Shown in pieces: positions 33,146 to 43,009 of a stretch of DNA of 64,000 bases; position 1 is the first letter of the stretch, and the number at the start of each line of letters is the position of its first letter. The notes under the pieces were generated by a model that saw nothing but the letters and a program-made list of their open reading frames with translations, was not told the origin of the DNA and did not search any database. Source of the stretch: an uncultured Collinsella sp. (lineage in GTDB: Bacteria > Actinomycetota > Coriobacteriia > Coriobacteriales > Coriobacteriaceae); the NCBI GenBank assembly GCA_947507155.1, contig CANNOC010000015.1, positions 1-64,000 of the forward strand, read 5' to 3'. A program made the position numbers and the translations under genes.

Positions 33146-33619
33146 ATGCCGCGTCGTGCAGCAGCTAATCGTCGTGAGGTTCAGCCTGACGCCGTTTACA
33201 ACAACCGCCTGGTGACCCAGCTCATCAACAAGGTCCTTCTTGACGGCAAGAAGGCCACCGCTGAGCGCATCGTTTACACCGCTTTCGAGATCGTTGCCGA
33301 GAAGTCCGAGGGTGGCGACGCTCTCGCTACCTTCAAGAAGGCTATGGACAACGTCAAGCCCACGCTCGAGGTTAAGCCCAAGCGTGTCGGTGGCGCTACC
33401 TATCAGGTCCCGATGGAGGTCAACTCCCGTCGTTCCACCGCTCTGGGTATCCGCTGGATCGTCAACTTCTCCCGCGCTCGCAAGGAGAAGACCATGGCCG
33501 AGCGTCTCGCCAACGAGATCCTCGACGCTTCCAACGGCCTGGGCGCTTCCGTCAAGAAGCGTGAGGACGTCTTCAAGATGGCCGAGGCCAACCGCGCGTT
33601 CTCTCACTATCGTTGGTAA
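33146..33619 (+). CDS. rpsG: 30S ribosomal protein S7
   Basis: A 157-residue primary 16S rRNA-binding protein that organises the 30S head. It starts [20 protein letters not shown] and shows the conserved [15 protein letters not shown] and [12 protein letters not shown] segments. AAGGAGATTTCAC precedes the ATG. It lies between rpsL and fusA in the standard order. Confidence 0.97.
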   Translation: MPRRAAANRREVQPDAVYNNRLVTQLINKVLLDGKKATAERIVYTAFEIVAEKSEGGDALATFKKAMDNVKPTLEVKPKRVGGATYQVPMEVNSRRSTALGIRWIVNFSRARKEKTMAERLANEILDASNGLGASVKKREDVFKMAEANRAFSHYRW

Positions 33620-33638
33620 GTTAAGGTAAGGAACTAAC

Positions 33639-35738
33639 ATGGCTAAGCCTAAGTACAAGCTTTCCGATACCCGTAACATCGGCATCATGGCTCACATCGA
33701 TGCCGGTAAGACCACCACGACCGAGCGTATTCTTTACTACACCGGTAAGACCCACAAGATCGGTGAGGTCCATGAGGGCGCTGCCACCATGGACTGGATG
33801 GTTCAGGAGCAGGAGCGCGGCGTAACAATTACCTCCGCTGCTACCACGTGCTTCTGGAAGAAGGACGGTACCGACTACCGCATCCAGATCATCGACACCC
33901 CGGGCCACGTTGACTTCACCGCCGAGGTTGAGCGCTGCCTGCGCGTCCTCGATGGCGCTGTCGCCGTCTTCGACGCCGTTGCCGGCGTACAGCCCCAGTC
34001 TGAGACCGTTTGGCGTCAGGCTTCTACCTTCAACGTCCCCCGCATCGCCTTCATCAACAAGTATGACCGCGTGGGCGCTGACTTCTTCAACGCTATCGAG
34101 ACCATGAAGGATCGTCTCGACGCCAACGCCGTGGCCGCTCAGGTCCCGATGGGCGCCGAGGACAACTTCTGGGGCGTCATCGACCTGGTCACCATGACTG
34201 CTTGGGACTTCAAGGCCGACGACAAGGGCATGACCTACCCCGAGCCGATGGACGAGATCCCGGCTGAGTTCGCCGACATCGCTGCCACCAAGCGCGAGGA
34301 GCTCCTCGACGCTGCTGCCAGCTTTGACGACGAGCTCATGGAGAAGATCCTCATGGAGGAGGACTTCACCGTCGAGGAGCTCAAGGCTGCTCTGCGCAAG
34401 GGCGTTCTGGCCAACGAGCTCAACCTCGTCTTCGTGGGTTCCGCCTACAAGAACAAGGGCGTTCAGGAGCTGCTCGACGCTGTCGTCGACTACCTGCCCA
34501 GCCCGCTCGACGTCGAGGCCGTCACCGGTACCGATCCGGACACCGGCGAGGAGATTCAGCGTCATCCTTCCTTCGATGAGCCCTTCTCCGGCCTGGTCTT
34601 CAAGATCATGACCGACCCGTTCGTCGGTAAGCTCACCTATGTCCGCGTTTACTCCGGCCGCGCCGAGTCCGGTTCCTACGTGGTCAACGCTTCCAATGGT
34701 CAGCGCGAGCGCCTCGGTCGCATCCTCGAGATGAACGCTGCCGAGCGTATCGACCGTGACGACGCTGCCGCCGGCGACATCGTCGCTTGCGTTGGCTTCA
34801 AGAACTCCACCACCGGTGACACCCTGTGCGAAGAGGGCAAGGAGATCGTCCTCGAGAAGATCGAGTTCGCTAAGCCCGTTATCGACGTTGCCATCGAGCC
34901 CAAGACCAAGGCCGAGCAGGACAAGATGTCCCTGGCTCTGACCAAGCTCGCCGAGGAGGACCCGACCTTCCAGGTGTCCACCAACCACGAGACCGGCCAG
35001 ACCATCATCGCCGGCATGGGCGAGCTGCACCTCGAGATCATCGTCGACCGTCTGCTCCGCGAGTTCAAGGTTGACGCTAACGTTGGTAAGCCCCAGGTTG
35101 CCTACCGCGAGACCGCTGGTCACGACGTCGAGAAGGCTGAGGGCAAGTTCGTCCGTCAGTCCGGCGGTCGCGGCCAGTACGGCCACGCCGTCATCAAGCT
35201 CGAGAAGATGGAGGAGGGCTTCGGCTACGAGTTCGTCAACGCTATCGTCGGCGGCGTCGTGCCCAAGGAGTACATCCCGTCCATCGACAAGGGCATCCAG
35301 GAGGCCCTGAACACCGGTGTTATCGCCGGCTTCCCGGTCCTCGACGTTAAGGTCACCCTGTTCGACGGTTCTTACCACGAGGTCGACTCCTCCGAGGCCG
35401 CCTTCAAGATCGCCGGTTCCATGGCTATCAAGGACGCCCTCAGGAAGTCCGATCCGCAGCTGCTCGAGCCGATCATGGCTGTCGAGGTCGAGACCCCCGA
35501 GCAGTACATGGGCGACGTTATGGGCAACCTCTCCGGTCGCCGCGGCAAGATCGAGGGCATGGAGGATCGCAAGAACAGCAAGCTCATCCGTGCCAAGGTG
35601 CCGCTGGGCGAGATGTTCGGTTACGCTACCGACCTTCGCTCCCAGACCCAGGGCCGTGCATCCTACACGATGCAGTTCGACTCTTATGAGCCCGCGCCCA
35701 AGTCCATCGTGGACGAGGTCATGAGCAAGAACGCCTAA
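33639..35738 (+). CDS. fusA: elongation factor G
   Basis: A 699-residue translocase GTPase. G1 is AHIDAGKTT, switch II is DTPGHVDF and the G4 box is NKYD (most EF-G have NKMD; Tyr at this free position is tolerated). Domains II-V follow, including domain [26 protein letters not shown] precedes the ATG, 19 bp after rpsG. The usual downstream tuf gene is absent here; rpsJ follows directly. Confidence 0.97.
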   Translation: MAKPKYKLSDTRNIGIMAHIDAGKTTTTERILYYTGKTHKIGEVHEGAATMDWMVQEQERGVTITSAATTCFWKKDGTDYRIQIIDTPGHVDFTAEVERCLRVLDGAVAVFDAVAGVQPQSETVWRQASTFNVPRIAFINKYDRVGADFFNAIETMKDRLDANAVAAQVPMGAEDNFWGVIDLVTMTAWDFKADDKGMTYPEPMDEIPAEFADIAATKREELLDAAASFDDELMEKILMEEDFTVEELKAALRKGVLANELNLVFVGSAYKNKGVQELLDAVVDYLPSPLDVEAVTGTDPDTGEEIQRHPSFDEPFSGLVFKIMTDPFVGKLTYVRVYSGRAESGSYVVNASNGQRERLGRILEMNAAERIDRDDAAAGDIVACVGFKNSTTGDTLCEEGKEIVLEKIEFAKPVIDVAIEPKTKAEQDKMSLALTKLAEEDPTFQVSTNHETGQTIIAGMGELHLEIIVDRLLREFKVDANVGKPQVAYRETAGHDVEKAEGKFVRQSGGRGQYGHAVIKLEKMEEGFGYEFVNAIVGGVVPKEYIPSIDKGIQEALNTGVIAGFPVLDVKVTLFDGSYHEVDSSEAAFKIAGSMAIKDALRKSDPQLLEPIMAVEVETPEQYMGDVMGNLSGRRGKIEGMEDRKNSKLIRAKVPLGEMFGYATDLRSQTQGRASYTMQFDSYEPAPKSIVDEVMSKNA

Positions 35739-35799
35739 GTTCGAGCTCCCTGTTACGTAATCCTGCGAGAACACTTCTCGCACTCTTTGGAGGTTTAAG

Positions 35800-36108
35800 T
35801 TGGCTACCCAGAAGATCCGCATTCGCCTCAAGGGCTATGATCACGAGGTCGTCGATCAGTCCGCGAAGCTCATCGTTGAGACCGCTCAGAAGACCGGCGC
35901 TCGCGTTTCCGGTCCTGTCCCCCTGCCCACCGAGCGCAACCTGTACACGGTTATCCGCTCGCCGCACGTGAACAAGGACTCCCGTGAGCAGTTCGAGATG
36001 CGCACCCACAAGCGTCTCATCGACATCCTCGACCCCACCTCGGGCACCGTTGATTCGCTTATGCGTCTCGACCTCCCCGCTGGCGTCGACATCGACATCA
36101 AGCTCTAA
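35800..36108 (+). CDS. rpsJ: 30S ribosomal protein S10
   Basis: A 102-residue protein ([20 protein letters not shown] start), also known as NusE in antitermination. The TTG start at 35800 follows TTTGGAGG by 6 bases. Normally it heads the S10 operon and is followed at once by rplC. Here a strong terminator follows and rplC is 2.4 kb away, so it is transcribed as the end of the str unit. Confidence 0.97.
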   Translation: MATQKIRIRLKGYDHEVVDQSAKLIVETAQKTGARVSGPVPLPTERNLYTVIRSPHVNKDSREQFEMRTHKRLIDILDPTSGTVDSLMRLDLPAGVDIDIKL

Positions 36109-36134
36109 GCTTTTTGCTCGATAGTGCGATTTGC

Positions 36135-36167
36135 AAGGCCGCAGCCCTAAGGGTTGCGGCCTTTTTT
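36135..36167 (+). terminator. terminator after rpsJ
   Basis: A 14-bp stem with one G-T pair (36135-36148 with 36150-36163) running into six T. It splits rpsJ from the rest of the S10 cluster. Confidence 0.92.
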
Positions 36168-36248
36168 GTGCCGATGGGATAAAGGGTCTACACTACTGAG
36201 CTATTCGACAAACGGGTGTATGAGTAAAACTGTTGGGGGCAGATATAG

Positions 36249-37403
36249 ATGGTCGAGTGGATCGTTCGTCGTGCGCAGGGCGACCGTGCGCGCGTGGGCA
36301 CGTTGACGGGCGTGGTGTGCATTCTCGCCAATGTGGCACTTTGCGCTGCGAAGGGTGCAATTGGCGTGCTGTCGGGATCGGTTTCGATTGTGGCGGATGC
36401 TATGAACAACTTATCCGACGCAAGCTCAAACATCGTGAGCGTGCTGGGCTTTAAACTGGCGAGCAAGCCGGCAGACCCCGAACATCCTTACGGCCATGGC
36501 CGCTACGAGTATCTCTCGGGTCTGGTCGTGGCGGCGCTCGTGCTGCTGATCGGACTCGAACTGGTTAAGTCTTCGTTTGAGCGTATCATCCACCCCGAAC
36601 CTGTCGAGTTCTCGCTTGCCCTGGTGGCAGTCCTGGCGCTTTCGATGGTTGTAAAGCTGTGGATGGCGGCCCTCAACCAAAAGCTCGGTGACCGTATTGA
36701 GTCCGATACGCTGCATGCGACGGCTCAAGACTCAAAGAACGATGTCCTGGCCACGGGTGCCGTGCTGGCGTGCGCGATTGTTTCCCAGGTGACGCATATC
36801 AATCTTGATGCCTGGGTTGGACTTGCCGTTGGCGCCTATATTGGCTGGAGCGGCTTTGAGCTCATCCAGGATACGGTGAGCCCGCTTTTGGGCCAGGCGC
36901 CCGATCCTAAGCTGGTCAAGCACATTCGAGACAAGATCATGAGTTATCCCGGCGTTTTGGGCGTTCACGATTTGATGGTCCACGACTATGGCCCGGGCAG
37001 GAAGTTCGCAAGCGCTCACGCCGAGATGGCGGCCGAGGCCAGCCCGCTGGAAAGTCACGACACGCTCGATAACATCGAGCAGTCGTTTAGGGACGAGGAC
37101 GGCATGATCGTCACGCTCCATTACGATCCCATCGTGACCGACGATTCAAATGTGGCGAGCATGCGCCTGCGCATCAACGCTATGGCCCACGAGATTGATA
37201 GCCGCCTTTCGATTCACGATCTGCGCTGCGTGCCGGGTCCCACGCACACCAACGTGATCTTTGACTGCGTGCGTCCCTCGGATCTGCAGATGAGTGCCGA
37301 TGAGCTCAAACACGCGCTGGCCCAGAGGGTCGAATCGGAATACCCCAAGTCGATTGCCAAGATTACGATCGACGAAGACTACGTAGGGCATACCCACGAA
37401 TAG
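36249..37403 (+). CDS. cation diffusion facilitator (metal efflux) protein
   Basis: A 384-residue membrane protein exporting divalent metal such as Zn, Mn or Fe by proton exchange. Six membrane helices span about residues 18-200, with the metal-site motifs SIVADAMNNLSDASSN and HATAQDSKNDVLATG and the GHGRYEYLSGL signature. A cytoplasmic ferredoxin-like domain (VHDLMVHDYGPGRKFASAHA) follows, plus an extra C-terminal portion with a second such region to 384. GTTGGGGGCAG precedes the ATG. It lies between rpsJ and rplC, an unusual location. Confidence 0.9.
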   Translation: MVEWIVRRAQGDRARVGTLTGVVCILANVALCAAKGAIGVLSGSVSIVADAMNNLSDASSNIVSVLGFKLASKPADPEHPYGHGRYEYLSGLVVAALVLLIGLELVKSSFERIIHPEPVEFSLALVAVLALSMVVKLWMAALNQKLGDRIESDTLHATAQDSKNDVLATGAVLACAIVSQVTHINLDAWVGLAVGAYIGWSGFELIQDTVSPLLGQAPDPKLVKHIRDKIMSYPGVLGVHDLMVHDYGPGRKFASAHAEMAAEASPLESHDTLDNIEQSFRDEDGMIVTLHYDPIVTDDSNVASMRLRINAMAHEIDSRLSIHDLRCVPGPTHTNVIFDCVRPSDLQMSADELKHALAQRVESEYPKSIAKITIDEDYVGHTHE

Positions 37404-37442
37404 GATTGAGCCACGCAAGCTATTGATGCAGAAGGGGAGAGC

Positions 37443-38069
37443 ATGAAGAAGCTGTATCTACTCCGTCACGGTCAGACGGAATTCAACGTTAAAAAGCTCG
37501 TCCAGGGTCGCTGTGATTCACCGTTGACCGACCTGGGCCGCAAACAAGCGGGAATGGCGGCCGCATGGCTCAAGGCCCACAGCGTCGTCCCCGACAAAGT
37601 GGTTTCTTCGCCCTTAGGTCGAGCCATGGACACAGCTCAGCTCGTCGCATGCGAACTCCTGGGTCCGGATGCAGCAGTCGAGCCCTGCGAAGGCATCATC
37701 GAGCGCTGCTACGGCTCCTTCGAAGAAGGCCCGCACGACGCTCTACCCACCGACGTCTGGGATCCAGGCGAGGACTTGGTCCCCTTCGGAGGAGAAGGAA
37801 GCCGCGCGCTGCAAGAGCGCATGGTAGACACCCTCACCAATCTCATAGGCGCCGAGGGCATCGAAACCCTCCTAGCAGTAAGCCACGGCAGCGCCAGCCG
37901 CCAATTCATCAAGGCTGCAGCCCCAGAGGGCTTCGAGCTCCCAACAAAACTCCCCAACTGCGCCATCATGATCTTCGATTTCGACGAGGAAAAGTCACAA
38001 GCAGAGGGCGAGCCAATGCAATGCAAGTTCACTCTCCAGCAAATAGCGGACCCCCAACAAAGTAATTAG
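37443..38069 (+). CDS. histidine phosphatase (phosphoglycerate mutase-like)
   Basis: A 208-residue cytoplasmic phosphatase of the RHG superfamily. LLRHGQTEFNVKKLVQGRCD contains Arg8-His9-Gly10 with His9 as phospho-acceptor, and VSHGSASRQFIKA carries the second catalytic His. AGGGGAGAGC lies before the ATG, 39 bp after the metal-efflux gene. As with the aminotransferase gene, the last two-thirds use many GAA, CTA and CCA codons, unlike the start and the neighbours. The gene ends 45 bp before palindromic element D. The substrate is unknown. Confidence 0.87.
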   Translation: MKKLYLLRHGQTEFNVKKLVQGRCDSPLTDLGRKQAGMAAAWLKAHSVVPDKVVSSPLGRAMDTAQLVACELLGPDAAVEPCEGIIERCYGSFEEGPHDALPTDVWDPGEDLVPFGGEGSRALQERMVDTLTNLIGAEGIETLLAVSHGSASRQFIKAAAPEGFELPTKLPNCAIMIFDFDEEKSQAEGEPMQCKFTLQQIADPQQSN

Positions 38070-38113
38070 CTGAGCGAGCAGGGTTAAGCAGACATCAACG
38101 TGTCGTCTCCCGA

Positions 38114-38250
38114 GCACGGCGGAGGGCCGGAGAAATATATTAAGGTCATCGCGAGTTCCGCACGCAAAGGAGAGCACTTAATGTGCTCTCCGTCTTGCGC
38201 AGGACTGTAGAGCAGGGACCTTAATATATTTCTCCGGCCCTCCGCCGTGC
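38114..38250 (+). repeat. large palindromic element, copy D
   Basis: Perfect 34-bp arms (38114-38147 with 38217-38250) with no similarity to the arms of copy B. They surround a 67-nt core (38149-38215) almost identical to that of copy B, including the GCACTTAATGTGC hairpin and the CAGGACTGTAGAGCAG end. It lies between the phosphatase stop and the rplC leader and may also end the phosphatase transcript. Confidence 0.9.
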
Positions 38251-38308
38251 CCAGGAGCCATCCACGCACTTTACCTGCGTAAACAATGTGAGTGAAATAT
38301 GAATCTCG

Positions 38309-38334
38309 ATGGATACGCCCGCACCCGTGTATAC
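38309..38334 (+). promoter_or_regulatory. GGAYACGCCCG box and -10 region of the rplC operon
   Basis: Contains GGATACGCCCG followed by CCGTGTATAC. The 26-bp stretch matches 40174-40199 (before rplB) with three mismatches, and its first part matches 32549-32560 (before rpsL). TATACT (38330-38335) could be the -10 box; no good -35 box is seen. Confidence 0.5.
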
Positions 38335-38446
38335 TAAACAGCTGTGTGTAACCAGGGGAGTATTCTGGCTGGACAAAATGCCTGCTTAATAGGGTTGTCA
38401 GGTAGTCCGGACGCAATACAAGACTGGGGAGCACGTCGTGTAAGTA

Positions 38447-38498
38447 GTGGTCCTCTAGGGGCGTACGCTCGGTGGTGTACGCATTGTCCCAAGACCAC
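38447..38498 (+). ncRNA. structured leader of the rplC operon
   Basis: The outer helix GTGGTC/GACCAC (38447-38452 with 38493-38498) encloses a hairpin GCGTAC/GTACGC (38461-38466 with 38477-38482). It ends 21 bases before the rplC start and may serve as an autoregulatory site for L3 or L4. It does not match a leader I can name. With element D it accounts for the 449-bp gap upstream of rplC. Confidence 0.45.
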
Positions 38499-38518
38499 GC
38501 GAGAGTTGGGATCATATC

Positions 38519-39139
38519 TTGATCAGCATGATTCTCGGCCGCAAGATTGGCATGACCCAGGTTTGGGACGAGGACGACAACGTCGTTCCCGTCACGGTCA
38601 TCCAGGCTGGCCCCTGCGCTGTCTCGCAGGTTAAAACTCAGGCAACCGACGGCTATGACGCCGTCCAGATCGGTTTCGGCGACATCAAGGCCAAGAACGT
38701 GAACAAGCCCATGGCTGGTCACTTCGCCAAGGCCGGCGTCGAGCCTGTCCGCTTCCTTCGTGAGGTCCGCGTCGAGAACGGCGAGGAGCACAAGGTCGGC
38801 GAGGTCGTCACCGTCGCTGATTTCGCTGATGTCGAGAAGGTCGACGTTATCGGTACCTCCAAGGGTAAGGGCTTCCAGGGTCGCATCAAGCGCTGGGGTC
38901 AGCGCCGCGGTCCTATGACGCATGGTTCTCACTTCCAGCGTCACCCCGGTTCTATCGGTCAGTGCGCCTATCCTGCGCGCGTCCTGAAGGGCGTCAAGAT
39001 GGCCGGTCACATGGGTAACGAGCGCGTTACCGTCAAGAACCTTTCCGTTGTCCGCATCGATGCCGAGCAGAACCTCATCTTGGTCAAGGGCGCTGTCCCG
39101 GGTGCCAAGAATGGTCTCGTTGCCATCCGTATGGCCTAA
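38519..39139 (+). CDS. rplC: 50S ribosomal protein L3
   Basis: A 206-residue early-assembly protein near the peptidyl transferase centre. It starts with TTG at 38519 to give [20 protein letters not shown], the family-typical beginning. An ATG at 38528 would remove three residues. It has the conserved central loop [20 protein letters not shown]. It now heads the S10-type cluster because rpsJ is separated. Confidence 0.96.
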   Translation: MISMILGRKIGMTQVWDEDDNVVPVTVIQAGPCAVSQVKTQATDGYDAVQIGFGDIKAKNVNKPMAGHFAKAGVEPVRFLREVRVENGEEHKVGEVVTVADFADVEKVDVIGTSKGKGFQGRIKRWGQRRGPMTHGSHFQRHPGSIGQCAYPARVLKGVKMAGHMGNERVTVKNLSVVRIDAEQNLILVKGAVPGAKNGLVAIRMA

Positions 39140-39185
39140 GGGCCCAGCCCATTTAGCCCAGCGTCATACCAAGGAGAACACTTAA

Positions 39186-39812
39186 ATGGCAAAGTTTGAA
39201 GTAAAGAACAGCGAGGGCAAGAAGGTCACCGAGGCCGAGCTCGCCGCTGAGGTGTACGGCATCGAGCCGAACATCCACGTTATGCACCACATCGTCAAGT
39301 GCCAGATGGCCTCTTGGCGTCAGGGTACCCAGTCCGCTAAGGGCCGCTCTGAGGTTTCCGGTGGCGGCAAGAAGCCTTGGCGCCAGAAGGGCACCGGCCG
39401 TGCCCGCCAGGGTTCCATCCGTGCTGCCCAGTGGCGTCACGGTGGCGTTGTCTTCGCCCCCAAGCCCCGTTCCTACGCTAAGCGTATGAACAACAAGGAG
39501 GTCAAGCTGGCTATGCGCTCCGCGCTGTCCGCCAAGCTGGCCGATGGCGAGCTCGTGCTCGTCGACGACTACGGCTTCGAGAAGCCTTCCACCAAGGCTG
39601 CCGTTGCCATGCTCAAGGCTCTCGGCCTTGAGGGCAAGCGTCTGACCATCATCGTTCGCGATGAGGACGTCAACGCCTACCTGTCGTTCCGCAACATTCC
39701 CAAGACGTTCATCATCACTGCCGACGAGGCCAACACTTATGATCTCGTCAACAACAACGCTGTGCTGATGCCCGCCGACATCGCCGCTCACTTCGGGGAG
39801 GTGCTTGCATAA
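39186..39812 (+). CDS. rplD: 50S ribosomal protein L4
   Basis: A 208-residue protein with a long loop lining the exit tunnel ([20 protein letters not shown]). AAGGAGAACACTTAA precedes the ATG. By family it can also repress its own operon. Its stop codon is immediately followed by the rplW start. Confidence 0.96.
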   Translation: MAKFEVKNSEGKKVTEAELAAEVYGIEPNIHVMHHIVKCQMASWRQGTQSAKGRSEVSGGGKKPWRQKGTGRARQGSIRAAQWRHGGVVFAPKPRSYAKRMNNKEVKLAMRSALSAKLADGELVLVDDYGFEKPSTKAAVAMLKALGLEGKRLTIIVRDEDVNAYLSFRNIPKTFIITADEANTYDLVNNNAVLMPADIAAHFGEVLA

Positions 39813-40100
39813 ATGACCGCCCACGAGATCATCATCCGTCCGATCGTGTCCGAGCGTTCCTTCTCCGGCATGGAGCAGAACAAGTACACGTTCGAGGTCG
39901 CCAAGGATGCTAACAAGTATCAGATCAAGGACGCTGTCGAGGAGATCTTCGGCGTCAAGGTCGTTCGCGTGAACACCATGACGGTCAAGCCCAAGACCAA
40001 GCGCGTGCGCTATGTCGCCGGCAAGACCCGTTCTTGGAAGAAGGCCATCGTCACGCTGGCCGAGGGCGACACCATCGAGGTCTTTGGCAACCAGGCCTAA
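39813..40100 (+). CDS. rplW: 50S ribosomal protein L23
   Basis: A 95-residue exit-tunnel protein that docks trigger factor and SRP (TAHEIIIRPIVSERSF start; KPKTKRVRYVAGKTRSWKKA loop). The ribosome site GGGGAGG lies in the end of rplD. An unusually long 179-bp gap with a hairpin follows before rplB. Confidence 0.96.
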   Translation: MTAHEIIIRPIVSERSFSGMEQNKYTFEVAKDANKYQIKDAVEEIFGVKVVRVNTMTVKPKTKRVRYVAGKTRSWKKAIVTLAEGDTIEVFGNQA

Positions 40101-40118
40101 GACTCGCTGCTGTTGAGT

Positions 40119-40154
40119 GAGCTCATGCCTCCCAAATAGGGGAGGCGAGAGCTC
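40119..40154 (+). terminator. terminator-like hairpin between rplW and rplB
   Basis: GAGCTC pairs (40119-40124 with 40149-40154) outside a GCCTCCC/GGGAGGC stem (40127-40133 with 40140-40146), followed by AAGGTTTT. It may cause partial termination inside the ribosomal cluster. Confidence 0.55.
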
Positions 40155-40173
40155 AAGGTTTTGGGCGTATAAA

Positions 40174-40199
40174 ATGGACACGCCCGGAACCGTGTATAC
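40174..40199 (+). promoter_or_regulatory. GGAYACGCCCG box before rplB
   Basis: 23 of 26 positions match the element before rplC (38309-38334), including GTGTATAC at the end. It follows the hairpin at 40119-40154, suggesting an internal promoter for rplB onward. Confidence 0.5.
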
Positions 40200-40279
40200 G
40201 TCCGGTGTCATCGCACCCGAGGCAGAACCTCGAATCCCTGTCTGCGATGGCTAACGGATTCCTATTGAAAGGGATTGTA

Positions 40280-41110
40280 ATGGCTGTAAAGCACCTTAAG
40301 CCGACCTCCGCTGGTAGGCGTTGGCAGACGATCTCCGACTTCTCCGAGATTACCTGCACCAAGCCCGAGAAGTCTCTTCTCGAGCCCCTGCCCAAGAAGG
40401 CCGGTCGTAACAACAACGGCCGCATCACCACCCGCCACCAGGGCGGCGGCGTGAAGCGTCGTTACCGCGTGATCGACTTCAAGCGCAACAAGGACGGCGT
40501 GCCCGCCAAGGTTGCCACGATCGAGTACGATCCGAACCGTTCCGCTCGCATCGCTCTGCTGCACTACGCTGACGGTGAGAAGCGCTACATCCTGGCCCCC
40601 AAGGGCCTCGAGGTCGGTCAGACCGTCATGTCCGGTTCTGACGCCGACATCAAGCCGGGCAACGCTCTGCCCCTCGCCGACATCCCCGTCGGTACGCTCA
40701 TCCACGCCGTCGAGTTCCAGCCGGGCAAGGGCGCCGCTATCGCCCGTTCCGCCGGTAACTCCTGCCAGCTGATGGGTAAGGAGGGCAAGTACGCTATCGT
40801 CCGTATGCCTTCCTCCGAGATGCGCCGCATCCTCGTTACCTGCCGCGCCACCGTCGGTGAGGTCGGCAACGCCGATCACGCCAACATCGTCATCGGCAAG
40901 GCCGGCCGTAAGCGTCACTTGAACGTGCGCCCGACCGTCCGCGGTACCGTCATGAACCCTGTCGACCACCCGCACGGCGGTGGCGAGGGCAAGAACCACA
41001 CCTCTGGTCGTCCCTCTGTTACCCCCTGGGGTAAGCCGACGAAGGGCCTTCGTACGCGCAAGAAGAAGAAGGTCTCGAACCAGCACATCATTCGTCGTCG
41101 TAAGAAGTAA
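40280..41110 (+). CDS. rplB: 50S ribosomal protein L2
   Basis: A 276-residue primary 23S-binding protein needed for peptidyl transfer and subunit joining ([20 protein letters not shown] start; [20 protein letters not shown] near the active centre). The ATG at 40280 has AAAGGG upstream; an in-frame start at 40205 would add 25 non-homologous residues. Confidence 0.96.
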   Translation: MAVKHLKPTSAGRRWQTISDFSEITCTKPEKSLLEPLPKKAGRNNNGRITTRHQGGGVKRRYRVIDFKRNKDGVPAKVATIEYDPNRSARIALLHYADGEKRYILAPKGLEVGQTVMSGSDADIKPGNALPLADIPVGTLIHAVEFQPGKGAAIARSAGNSCQLMGKEGKYAIVRMPSSEMRRILVTCRATVGEVGNADHANIVIGKAGRKRHLNVRPTVRGTVMNPVDHPHGGGEGKNHTSGRPSVTPWGKPTKGLRTRKKKKVSNQHIIRRRKK

Positions 41111-41142
41111 TTTCGGATACCGAGTTTTAGGAGAAAGCACTT

Positions 41143-41403
41143 ATGAGCAGAAGTCTCAAAAAGGGCCCGTTCGTGGAGACTCGCCTTCTCTCGCGTATCA
41201 CCGCGATGAACGAGGCTGGCAAGAAGGACGTCGTGAAGACCTGGTCCCGCGCGTCCACCATCTTCCCCGAGATGGTTGGTCACACCATCGCCGTCCACGA
41301 CGGCCGCAAGCATGTGCCCGTGTATGTTACCGAGTCCATGGTTGGTCACAAGCTCGGCGAGTTCGCGCCGACTCGTACGTTCCGTGGCCACAAGGCCAAA
41401 TAG
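41143..41403 (+). CDS. rpsS: 30S ribosomal protein S19
   Basis: An 86-residue 30S-head protein ([18 protein letters not shown] start; [20 protein letters not shown] end). TAGGAGAAAGCACTT precedes the ATG. Standard position after rplB. Confidence 0.96.
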   Translation: MSRSLKKGPFVETRLLSRITAMNEAGKKDVVKTWSRASTIFPEMVGHTIAVHDGRKHVPVYVTESMVGHKLGEFAPTRTFRGHKAK

Positions 41404-41417
41404 GGGGTTAACCGTAA

Positions 41418-41789
41418 ATGGCAACTAAGTCTATTGAAACTGAGGCCACCGAGGTTCGCGCCGTCGCTAAGTACGTGCGTGTTTCCCCCAGCAAGGCCCG
41501 CCTGGTGGTCGATCTGATCCGCCGCAAGCCTGTCGCTCAGGCCTTCGACATCCTCCACTTCTGCGACCGCGCCGTCGCCGTGGATGTCGAGAAGGTTCTC
41601 CGTTCCGCCGTTGCGAACGCCGAGAACAACAACGGTCTGCGTGCCGACAACCTGGTTGTCGCCGCTGCCTATGTTGACGAGGGTCCGACGCTTAAGCGCA
41701 TCCGTCCCCGCGCCAAGGGTTCCGCTTCTCGCATTCTGAAGCGTACTTCCCACATCACCGTCGTCGTTGCTCCTCGAAAGGAGGCGTAA
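41418..41789 (+). CDS. rplV: 50S ribosomal protein L22
   Basis: A 123-residue tunnel protein. It has the [20 protein letters not shown] signature and the beta-hairpin [20 protein letters not shown] that reaches the macrolide site. The ribosome site is GGGGGTTAACCGTAA. The ribosome site of rpsC lies inside its end. Confidence 0.96.
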   Translation: MATKSIETEATEVRAVAKYVRVSPSKARLVVDLIRRKPVAQAFDILHFCDRAVAVDVEKVLRSAVANAENNNGLRADNLVVAAAYVDEGPTLKRIRPRAKGSASRILKRTSHITVVVAPRKEA

Positions 41790-41795
41790 AGCTGT

Positions 41796-42506
41796 ATGGG
41801 TCAGAAAGTCTACCCCACCGGCTTCCGTCTTGGCATCACCGAGAACTGGCGCTCCCGCTGGTTCGCAGAGAAGGATTACGCTAAGACCCTCGGTAACGAT
41901 CTCGAGATCCGCAAGTACCTCGAGAAGCGTCTTTCCCGCGCAGCTGTCTCCCGCGTCGAGATCGAGCGCGCTGGCGACAAGGTGAAGGTCATCATCCTCA
42001 CCGCTCGCCCCGGCGTTGTCATCGGTAAGAAGGGTGCCGAGATCGATACCCTCCGCACCGAGCTCGAGAAGGTTGCTGGCGTCTCCAAGGGCCAGCTCTC
42101 CGTCGACGTTGTCGAGATCAAGCGCCCCGAGCTCGACGCCAACCTCGTTGCTCAGTCCATCGCTGAGCAGCTCGAGGGCCGCGTTGCCTTCCGTCGCGCT
42201 ATGCGCAAGGCTGTCCAGTCCGCCCGCAAGGCCGGCGCCAAGGGCATCCGTATCCAGTGCTCCGGTCGTCTCGGCGGTGCCGAGATGGGCCGTCGTGAGT
42301 GGTACCGCGAGGGTCGCGTGCCTCTGCACACCCTCCGTGCCAAGATCGACTACGGCACGGCTGTCGCCAGCACCACCATGGGTGCCTGCGGCGTGAAGGT
42401 CTGGATCTACCTGGGCGAGAAGCTCCCGGGTCAGCCCGTTCCCAACCCTGCACTCGAGGGCTCTTCCCGTCCTCGTCGTCGTAACTCCGAGAGGAGGGGT
42501 CAGTAG
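41796..42506 (+). CDS. rpsC: 30S ribosomal protein S3
   Basis: A 236-residue mRNA-entry protein with a KH domain ([20 protein letters not shown]) and the conserved [20 protein letters not shown] region. AAAGGAGG lies upstream inside rplV. Its TAG stop shares one base with the GTG start of rplP. Confidence 0.96.
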   Translation: MGQKVYPTGFRLGITENWRSRWFAEKDYAKTLGNDLEIRKYLEKRLSRAAVSRVEIERAGDKVKVIILTARPGVVIGKKGAEIDTLRTELEKVAGVSKGQLSVDVVEIKRPELDANLVAQSIAEQLEGRVAFRRAMRKAVQSARKAGAKGIRIQCSGRLGGAEMGRREWYREGRVPLHTLRAKIDYGTAVASTTMGACGVKVWIYLGEKLPGQPVPNPALEGSSRPRRRNSERRGQ

Positions 42507-43009
42507 TGCTTGCCCCTAAGCGTATTCTTCACCGCAAGGTGCAGCGTGGCTCCATGAAGGGCCAGGCCAAGGGTAATACCGAGCTGCATTTCGGCGAGTT
42601 TGGTATCCAGGCTCTCGAGGCCCATTGGATCACCAACCGTCAGATCGAGGCCGCTCGTATTGCCATGACCCGCTACATGAAGCGTGGCGGTCGTGTCTAC
42701 ATCACGATCTTCCCCGATAAGCCCATCACCAAGAAGCCTGCCGAGACTCGCATGGGTTCTGGTAAGGGTAACCCCGAGGAGTGGGTGGCCGTCGTCAAGC
42801 CCGGCCGTATCATGTTCGAGGTCAAGGGCGTGCCCGAGGAGGTCGCTCGCGAGGCTCTGCGTCTTGCACAGCACAAGCTTCCCATCAAGACCAAGATTGT
42901 TGCTGCCAAGAACGCTGAGCAGCGCATCGAGAAGGAGATGGCTGAGGAGGCCGCTCTCGAGGCCAAGTGGGCTGCTGAGGACGCCGCCGCCGCCAAGGAG
43001 GAGAACTAA
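42506..43009 (+). CDS. rplP: 50S ribosomal protein L16 with C-terminal extension
   Basis: A 167-residue protein, about 25-30 longer than usual L16. The core ([40 protein letters not shown]) is normal. After residue about 138 comes an Ala/Glu/Lys-rich helix-like tail ([20 protein letters not shown]) that ends KEEN. GTG start overlaps rpsC by one base; the stop overlaps the rpmC start. Confidence 0.95.
   Translation: MLAPKRILHRKVQRGSMKGQAKGNTELHFGEFGIQALEAHWITNRQIEAARIAMTRYMKRGGRVYITIFPDKPITKKPAETRMGSGKGNPEEWVAVVKPGRIMFEVKGVPEEVAREALRLAQHKLPIKTKIVAAKNAEQRIEKEMAEEAALEAKWAAEDAAAAKEEN

Noticed and set aside
40230-40245. tRNA-like T-loop sequence (CTCGAATCC) before rplB
   Set aside because: No acceptor stem or anticodon arm can be formed around it.
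40205-40279. Extended N-terminus of L2
   Set aside because: The 25 extra residues have no similarity to L2 and the ribosome site sits before the ATG at 40280.
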